This document shows positions 57,360 to 64,000 of a stretch of DNA of 64,000 nucleotides, piece after piece. The notes beneath the pieces were generated by a model that saw nothing but the letters and a program-made list of their open reading frames with translations, was not told the DNA's origin and ran no database searches. A program made the translations under genes and the position numbers. Positions within the stretch are counted from its first letter, which is position 1, and every line of letters starts with the position of its first letter. This DNA comes from Trichostrongylus colubriformis. Taxonomy: Eukaryota; Nematoda; Chromadorea; Rhabditida; Trichostrongylidae. Location: contig OZ022257.1 of assembly GCA_963978905.1 (NCBI GenBank), positions 39,442,203 to 39,506,202 on the forward strand, read 5' to 3'.

Positions 57360-59541
57360 AAAACTTCTTAAATATTATTATGAACCCTTTTTGTTGATAA
57401 GTCTGTGTAACAGTGTATGAAATTTACGATTCAACGAGAAGGAAAAAGGTACAGAAGTCGAATTTCAGCAGGTTACAGAAAAAAGGGAAGTTTCAGCATG
57501 AGTAAAGAGATGCCAAATGTTAGAACTGCATCAACTGCAATTACCTAAGCTACAGGTGAGAGACGATTAATATGAAAGTGCATGTAATAACTGTCCGTCT
57601 ATGCACCTTGTACCAATAGTGTATCTTGTGCTCAGAGGTACTGGTAGTGGTAAATTTGGCATATGGTGAAATTTGAAAGTGGACCTGCTCAGCAGTGTGT
57701 CAGTAGAGAAAAAACGACGAAAAAACCAAGAATTAGGAACCCGAAACCCCCTTCTCCTTCGCGGCCCTCACTAGTCGGAGGTAGACCGCAGACGGACAAA
57801 GAGGCCAAATTATCCAGCCGCTAACATTGTCCCGCCATCGACGGCTACTCGCTCGGCTGATGAACAGCAGAATGACACGCAGTACCGCGGGATCGCAATA
57901 AGGCTCTGCCGTTTCGCGACACATCACCTCTTTTGAAGTGAAGCTGTTTTCTCAGAGAACGTGTTTCCCACCCTCCTGGTGCTTCCAAGGACTTCCTACG
58001 TTTTGAATCTTTTGCTATTACTGGGCTTCGATCGTGAGCTATGTAGTGAGATGCAGCGCCTACATTCACTTCGTTATACCACTACGTCTGAGTTTACTTC
58101 TTTCGTGTACTGCATGTTAGTAGCGAAATCTTTGAGCCCTACTAGTATTGAACCACCATTCTTTACGTTGATGTCAGAAGAAGAAGAAGAACCGGTGTAC
58201 AGTCGAAGATAGCAGAAGCGACAATTTAGGCTTTCCCTGAAGTGGAACCTGTTAACTACTATAAAAACATAGAAAAGCGAAAGCCGAAAGACCACGTATA
58301 CAAAGCTTGAGGTGCGTAAAGACTGTCTAACTTGGTTGGATCACATGCGTTCATTGCACAACGGGATCAGCAAGGCACTCGGATCACGCGGTAAGCATTT
58401 CGCCCAGTGCGATGACCAAGCTGGACAGGGCTGATGATCACCCCTTGCACCATCTTTGAAAGGTGTCACAGCCACGTATAGCAGATGCGTGTGGCTCCGA
58501 TAGATGTAGTAGTAATGCGGTGGGCGGGGAAACTCGTCCGCAGGTAAAATCAGAGAGGAGAATAACGACTCCATTTTTTCGGATTCTTATCATACCATCA
58601 GACAGTGTATAACGCACTCGCTTCATTTTCCTTTCATCCCACACCAATTATTTTTGGTCTTCCCCTTCCTTCCTTAATGATCAATCAATTGAGCACCTTC
58701 GAGTATTGAATACGGCATTTTCAAGGAACAAGTCAATACCGCTGGCAGCAGTAAAGCTTTGCAGAGGATCACTTAAGCGAGGCCACACGCCAGCAGTCCA
58801 GCTCTTCTTATTGTGATCATCAAAATGCTGTAAGTAGCGGGAGCAATTCTCAGGTTCGAGGAGGTGTAGTTAACATCGACTTCGCACATTCCTGTACGTT
58901 TGCATATTCAAATCAAAAACATGCAAAATTGCATATACCATACAAAGGATGTAGGGATAGCTAATGTAGAATAAAAGAGATTTTGATCGAGCTCTCTGAA
59001 ATGGATCACTCGCACTACATCCTACTTGCCAACAAGTAATAACGTCATCACAATTTACAAAGATAGTTTTACTATTTGCATAGTAAGATAAGATCTATGT
59101 GGACCGATGGTAGGTGAAGAACTGCAGTGATCCAATGTTAGCCAACCCCGCAAGAGAGCTGGATTTTGTGAGATATCAATGCTGTATATACTTCTTTGAT
59201 CGGATCACGGAATGGTGAAGTCTGCAAAAATGATTTCTGAAAGCTTATGGAAAACTGTGTGAATCAGCGTCGTTTGCCAAGAATGCAGTCAGCACAACAG
59301 CTTAAAGGCTTAGCCATCGTGGAACACAACTCAAAAAGGCTATGAACTTTGAAATTTCTGCAAACGAACACAAGGAAAAAAAGGATGAGTCAAGATTAAA
59401 ACCGACGCGGGATGCCCGGATTCTAAAGAATGGTAAACCCACTCTTCATTCCCATACCCCCTCCCCATGAAATGGTGGGAGCCATGCTGGAGATGAGAAG
59501 TACTAAACAGGAAACAACGATTACAGCGAAAACATCAAGCA
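57360..59541. other. Upstream of ABCD3; one MITE D copy, no gene
   Basis: 57690-57990 is a further family D copy in the same orientation as 23255-23684 (ACGACGAAAAAACCAAGAAT, GGCTGATGAACAGCAGAATG). No TATA box or clear promoter is evident for ABCD3. Frames at 57961-58295 and 58341-58647 lack recognisable features. Confidence 0.4.
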
Positions 59542-59688
59542 ATGAAAGATGTAATTGAATTTGAAGAAGAAAAAAGAAGAAAAGCTCTGAGAAAAAAGCT
59601 TGAAGTTCGACATGGGATTTCTGTGCGAACGCTGAAGAAGTTTCGATCAAGTTTGCAATTGATTCTTGTCGAGGAAAAAAACAGATGA
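59542..59688 (+). CDS. Short charged helical ORF, possible exon
   Basis: A 48-codon frame from ATG 59542 to TGA 59688 with high helix and coiled-coil propensity (DVIEFEEEKRRKALRKKLEV). The frame is open upstream to 59497, where AAACAG at 59505-59510 could be an acceptor. An 85-codon minus-strand frame (60025-59768) is nearby but does not overlap. No family is recognised. Confidence 0.2.
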   Translation: MKDVIEFEEEKRRKALRKKLEVRHGISVRTLKKFRSSLQLILVEEKNR

Positions 59689-60539
59689 CGCGGGTAAAAC
59701 CTCATTCAGCTGTACGGCCAGCTAGAGATTACCGAAAATTGAAGTACCACAGCCTTACGAAAGACTTCTAAGTGAACAGGACAAAATTCGATCGCCATTC
59801 AAAGAATTGGCTTACACTGTCATTTGTCAAGGTCATAACCTGCAGAAGGTCGAAAAGGAGGGTGCCATCGACCACAAGGCGTTTCATTTTCGATTTCCAT
59901 TCATATACAGCCTTACAGGTTTTCAAGAAAGACATGAGGTGAAGAAAACGATTGCTTAATATTTGTCCAAGAGATAGGTACAGATAAAATTCGCCCGTTC
60001 CCAGTTTGAGTTCATATACTTTCATGTGGACCTCGTTTTAACAAACGTGGTCTGGCTTCAGTTCACAGGTTATTGTTACCCCTCCCCCTCTCCCCCGCTT
60101 CCTTGAATTTTTGACTATCGTTCTACCACCCATGTTCGTGAGGAGATTACTTTAGAAAGCTGTCAGCAATGCATTTCAGAAACCGCATTCATGAGACTCA
60201 TCAATAATTCAGTAAAATGAAATTTAATATGACGTCATTATTCTTGATACGAAGTGCTCTTGGAATCCGGTTGTGCTGGAATTACAAACCGGACTTGATC
60301 AGCAATTTAGAGGCCACTTTTACGACCAATACACATTAACCATCGCAGTGCCTTAGTATATGGAGCGCCTTAAATTCGATAACATCATTCATTCCAATAT
60401 TTTATACCGTTCGGTGGAAGTGTTCAACGAGGAAGCTGACTCGTCACTATCACGTCATTTCAATCTAAACGGCTTCAATACGATTTTATAAGATTCTACT
60501 GATAATACGATTCTGATATCATGCTCATTACTCTGCACC
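59689..60539. other. Nothing recognised apart from a minus-strand ORF
   Basis: The frame 60025-59768 (minus) starts with ATG and encodes 85 residues rich in Leu and Phe, without domain resemblance or splice partners. Confidence 0.25.
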
Positions 60540-60745
60540 TTAGTTATTCTTCGGCAAAGTCGATCTTAGGATGTGGATCAAGCCAAGGAAAGCGCTAGAG
60601 CTGAAAAAGCCGCCTCATGCACAGCTCAGGGCGCTTTTTTTTTACCGGCGATCACGCCACAGACAGGCTTTCTAGACCCCTAATTTTCAAGTGAATGACA
60701 TCTATAGGGACCCTTGTCACTCACATCACTCCTATCACTGTCTCT
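60540..60745. mobile_element. Partial TTAA-type MITE family E
   Basis: CTTCGGCAAAGTCGATCTTAGG, CACAGCTCAGGGCGCTTTTT and CACATCACTCCTATCACTGTCT match the right half of family E copies; the left half is absent. Confidence 0.6.
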
Positions 60746-60850
60746 CAAGACGACAGGATCAACCATATCCCTCCTATCGTCTTTATCGATAGAATCACAC
60801 ACATCACTCCTATCGTCTTTAGAGACAGTGATAGGAGTGATGTGGGTGAT
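60716..60850. repeat. 43-bp-arm hairpin from two facing MITE ends
   Basis: The arm at 60716-60758 (TCACTCACATCACTCCTATC...ACTGTCTCTCAAGACGACAGG) is inverted at 60809-60850. The spacer holds a further copy of CACATCACTCCTATCGTCTTT (60800-60820). The left arm is the end of the family E copy, so this looks like a facing pair of element ends. Confidence 0.8.
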
Positions 60851-62390
60851 TAATAATTCTCAAAAGGTCCATTGAACACCTTCACTTTGATTTTCAAGCG
60901 AATAATCAGCTTAACCATGTTACTGTGGGGTTAAAGGGAAAGGGCAGTAGAAATCTTTTGTTTGACGTCTTACACCAAACGATTGCTTGCCATTTATGCA
61001 TCATGCTAGTAGCCTTTGCATGCGAATGCGCATGTCCTCAAGACTCCCATCCAGGAGGATGAGAATAAACATCCATTCGCTAGTGATGTACTAATCGAAG
61101 GTACCGCTGTTGCATTATAGTGGTAGAGCCAGGACAAACTTAACTATTGACTGCTGGGCAGGGTCAAGCCTAGCGTCGATAGAATTTCTCGAGAAAAATA
61201 CGAACACTTCCCCTTCCTTTTCGATCGACTCTTCCCAAAACCCATGCAAGACCACCTACCAGAATTCAAAAAAGGGTTGTCAATCAATAATTATAGCATA
61301 GCTACCTATGTAGAGCCATATACGATTACCGATTGACGACCTTTAGTATAAATCAGCCCAACGGCTCAACTGGAGGAGTTTTCCAAAAATGATGTTATTT
61401 TCCTTCCAACCCCAACCATGTTTGAATACGCTTCTATCAGTTACCACAGTAAGATGAAGCGTACTCCGATTCTCTCAAATATACAAGGTGTCCTGGCTGC
61501 AGTGTAGTAATAACCGCCTCTGATTGGAAATCTCACATTTCGATCTAAAATTCATCGGAAACGTCTTCAAAGTTTCATTTGAGGAAATGACTACTGACAT
61601 TGTGCTGCACCCACTGTAAATGCCATGTACTGTCCCACAATGTTTCTGTTGGTTACGGATCGGAGAAACGAATCTTCTTGCCACTGGGCTCGACGTCCAC
61701 TGAACAGCATGATATCCTAGGAGGTTAGAAAGTAGATGAGAAGACAGGCAGTAGGCAACAGCAGCACCTACAGTACTCATACGACATTTGGCACCCTTAA
61801 ATGCCGACGGCTTCCAGAAATTACAAGCAGTTTGGGTGCCTTGGTAACTCAATCCGCCGGGCAAGGCAGCGGATGAGCGGCTAGTAAACTTTATTTTACT
61901 GTATTTCATCGAGAAAGGGAGAATGGGAACTGCATTCAAAGGGGAACGATATCTGGGCTCTCAATGGTAACCATAAGAAGAGGCACCAGTGGCAAGGTTG
62001 CAGAGAATCGTCTCCACTCGTGGTATTGACCGGATTTCAACAGAGAACCACCTGCTCCTAATTTCTTCAGAGTGCCACAATTGGAGCTTTACCAACCGAT
62101 GCTACTGTAACGACTACTGTTTGTGCTAAACAACCGCGGAAACCGGCTAATAGTACATGCACCCTTTCCGAATTACAGCTGATCGGTATGGCATGGCGTT
62201 CCAACAAGTTGTAAAGGTAAGGCAGAAAACATCTGCGCATTCTATTACGCTAGCATGTTCCAAATACACCATAACCAGGGCTCTGAGCGTTATATAGAAA
62301 GCACGAAGTTCGACTATTTACATGCACTCGGATTGGGTATTCATGATTTTCTCGAATCGTAGTTTGTGAGCTTCTAGGTAGAGGCATGGA
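60851..62390. other. No gene; isolated hAT-like end at 61159
   Basis: CAGGGTCAAGCC at 61159 followed by a TCGATAGAATTTCTCGAG block and ATACGAACACTTCCCC resembles one end of the hAT-like element at 62391-63948, but no facing end is seen. The minus-strand 154-codon frame 61939-61475 has no recognisable features. Confidence 0.35.
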
Positions 62391-62920
62391 CAGGGTCAAG
62401 CGTCCAGTTGAGGAAAATTTTCAAAAAATACGACCCCCCACCGAAAAGGGGGCCCCATTACGACCCCCCCCCCTCTTTTTGCACAGAACCCATCAAATTA
62501 GCATTTTTTGATTTTTTGAATACTAATCACCAATATACAACTAAATGGACGCAAAAATCCGAAAAATATGTGGTACAGGTGGAATTCCCAATGATATACA
62601 CCAATATATAAACTATGAATCCTAGATTACAGATCGGATCACGCTTCTATCTCATAATCGAACAATTACAAATAATAATCCAGATTACCCTACACATCTA
62701 CAGAAGTTCAGGATCTCATGTCAGGCGACGGCTGCGACGCGGCAATCGAAGGAGCGCGATATCTGCCCCATACTAAATCCCGACATTATTAAAACACTTC
62801 AAACTTTACCTAGAGCCCATCTTTCAAACAGCTGTAAACTGTTTTCCTAATAACTCCCTTAGACCTATCTATTGGCCGCTAGCTTTCCTCAATGGTTGCT
62901 CAGTTCTCGATATGGAATTC

Positions 62921-63290
62921 CAGTTGAGGATTAGTTGAGGAAAATTTCGAAGTGTTCCACGGAAATGGCCATAACTTCCTTCAAACTTAACCGCATGAGT
63001 TCATTTTGATGAAGCAGGGTCTGCTAGGTTGTTGCTTTCGAACGACTACCTGAGCTATGCCATATCTTCAAAACGAAGAAAGTTATTTGGAGAGAAGCCA
63101 GTTGAGGATTAGTTGAGGAAAATTTCGAGGTGTTTCACGGAAATGGCCATAACTTCCTTCAAACTTAACCATATGAGTTCGTTTGGGTGAAGCAGGGTCT
63201 GCTAGGTTGGCGCTTTCGAATGACTACCTGAGCTATGCCATATCTTCAAAACGAAGCAAGAAAAGTTCAAAAAAGCCAGTTGAGGAAAGC
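62921..63290 (+). repeat. 178-bp direct tandem duplication inside the hAT-like element
   Basis: CAGTTGAGGATTAGTTGAGG begins at 62921 and 63099, and CAGTTGAGGA again at 63277. The two full units match over GGAAATGGCCATAACTTCCT, AAGCAGGGTCTGCTAGGTTG and ACCTGAGCTATGCCATATCT. The repeat start resembles the terminal TCCAGTTGAGGAAAATTTTC. Confidence 0.9.
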
Positions 63291-63755
63291 TTTTTTTCGT
63301 CGAATTTGCGAGATCTTTCCACGAATCTTCCCAAAAATCGATTCATTGTTACTGAAATTTTTCCAGTATGCATCCTTCGCTCTCGGAGGCCTAGTGGATA
63401 GGCGAGAAGCGTCGTCAGCTTCTCTGTGGGATGCGCCATGCATCAGGATTTCATCCACATTCTTAATGAATACAAACGTTTTTCCGGTTCGCATAGTGGC
63501 CGCCAACACTAGATTACGTACTTGCGATCGTAGTAAGATATGGAAGAAGTCCATATCAGCTAATTTTCCGCTTTTATCCCATTGTTTCTGGAGTGTCCAT
63601 CCACGGTGGTACCCGCTGTTAGATATCGCTTTCCACGGCTTATCGGTGAATTTCGGAGGTGTCTCTGTACGTGGTTTCGGTGTCAGCGGACCAACGAAAG
63701 AGTTATTGGTACTGGCCGGTTTCGTTGTGGATTGCGCCATGCATGAGGTTTCCAT
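63267..63755 (-). CDS. 162-codon ORF carried by the hAT-like element
   Basis: Starts at ATG 63755 (context AACCATGGAA, METSCMAQSTTKPAS) about 190 bases inside the right end and runs inward to TGA 63267. It has a Pro/Thr-rich head (VGPLTPKPRTETPPKFTD), a middle with Trp and hydrophobic helices (MDFFHILLRSQVRNLVLAAT), a TGKTF motif and a basic tail. It does not resemble hAT transposase. An opposing plus-strand frame (63235-63774) is also open, so one is a shadow; I favour the minus frame because it begins with a proper ATG and has a more usual composition. It could be a captured host exon. Function unknown. Confidence 0.35.
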   Translation of the reverse strand: METSCMAQSTTKPASTNNSFVGPLTPKPRTETPPKFTDKPWKAISNSGYHRGWTLQKQWDKSGKLADMDFFHILLRSQVRNLVLAATMRTGKTFVFIKNVDEILMHGASHREADDASRLSTRPPRAKDAYWKNFSNNESIFGKIRGKISQIRRKKAFLNWLF

Positions 63756-64000
63756 GGTTATTAAGTTAAATTAGTTTCGGGTTCGAACCCATTCAGTCAA
63801 TTTAATCACTCCTCCCCTTACACTTTAGACCCCAAGCCTGAGAAAGTCTGCTGATCACTGCCTACCTCAACAATTACGACCCCCTCCCCTCCTAGCGGAC
63901 CAAATACGACCCCCCTGTTGAGGATTCCTCAACGGAGGCTTGACCCTGGGCATGGACTACCCGTCACTGATAGGAAACAATGGTGATTATTTTGCTTATA

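Larger units (their letters stand above)
62391..63948. mobile_element. hAT-like element with 8-bp target duplication
   Basis: Terminal inverted repeats CAGGGTCAAGCGTCCAGTTG (left) and CAGGGTCAAGCCTCCGTTGA (right, read inward) are bordered by the perfect direct repeat GGCATGGA at 62383-62390 and 63949-63956. CAGGG-type ends plus an 8-bp duplication are the hallmark of hAT transposons. Both subterminal regions carry TACGACCCCCC. At 1558 bp it is too short for a normal hAT transposase and none is seen, so it is non-autonomous. Confidence 0.85.

Noticed and set aside
63235..63774. 179-codon plus-strand ORF in the hAT-like element
   Set aside because: It opposes the ATG-initiated minus-strand ORF and has a less typical composition; only one can be real, and the plus frame begins inside the tandem repeat.
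1..64000. CRISPR array, rRNA genes, bacterial operons
   Set aside because: No regularly spaced direct repeats with unique spacers, no rRNA-like blocks, and gene structure is plainly eukaryotic.

Overview
The window looks like nuclear DNA from a nematode, most likely a strongylid (clade V) parasite such as a hookworm; that placement is inference. What is seen directly is small exons, 45-80 base introns with TTTTCAG-type acceptors, very sparse genes, and intergenic and intronic DNA filled with short inverted-repeat transposons, Tc1/mariner copies and decayed satellites. There are no bacterial operons, no CRISPR array and no rRNA.

One gene can be read from end to end: an 18-exon minus-strand orthologue of the peroxisomal half-transporter ABCD3/PMP70 (45494-57359). 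Its exons join in phase into 666 codons, with Walker A, Q-loop, LSGGE, Walker B, H-loop and the EEIAFYQG EAA-like motif all intact. Its long introns hold elements of several MITE families. A second, incomplete plus-strand gene (21794-28141) encodes a Lys/Glu-rich protein in at least five phase-compatible exons, and it too has element-packed introns. Weaker coding traces are an Ig-like exon (33638-33728, minus), a two-exon fragment (13524-14269, minus) and a short charged helical segment (59542-59688, plus).

Layout. 1-8.9 kb: decayed repeats, a broken chuvirus-like nucleoprotein copy (4672-5960, minus), an AT-rich reverse-transcriptase fragment and a 146-bp minisatellite. 8.9-20.4 kb: mostly unassigned DNA with several MITEs and a poly-G/poly-C foldback. 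20.6-28.1 kb: a second minisatellite, then the Lys/Glu-rich gene. 28-45 kb: transposon-rich, with a 1.1-kb inverted repeat, a Tc1-like element with about 540-bp arms (35731-37302), a truncated mariner (40516-41413) and a nearly full-length mariner (42892-44157). 45-57 kb: ABCD3. 57-64 kb: sparse, ending in an element with hAT hallmarks (62391-63948, 8-bp target duplication) that carries a 162-codon ORF.

Three MITE groups can be told apart by target duplication: TTAA-flanked elements (piggyBac-type duplication), palindromic elements with 9-bp duplications (Mutator type), and a 244-bp family with 34-bp terminal repeats. TTAA elements repeatedly abut each other and share one TTAA at the junction. 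The genes do not form a pathway; they are isolated host genes in a transposon-dense setting.
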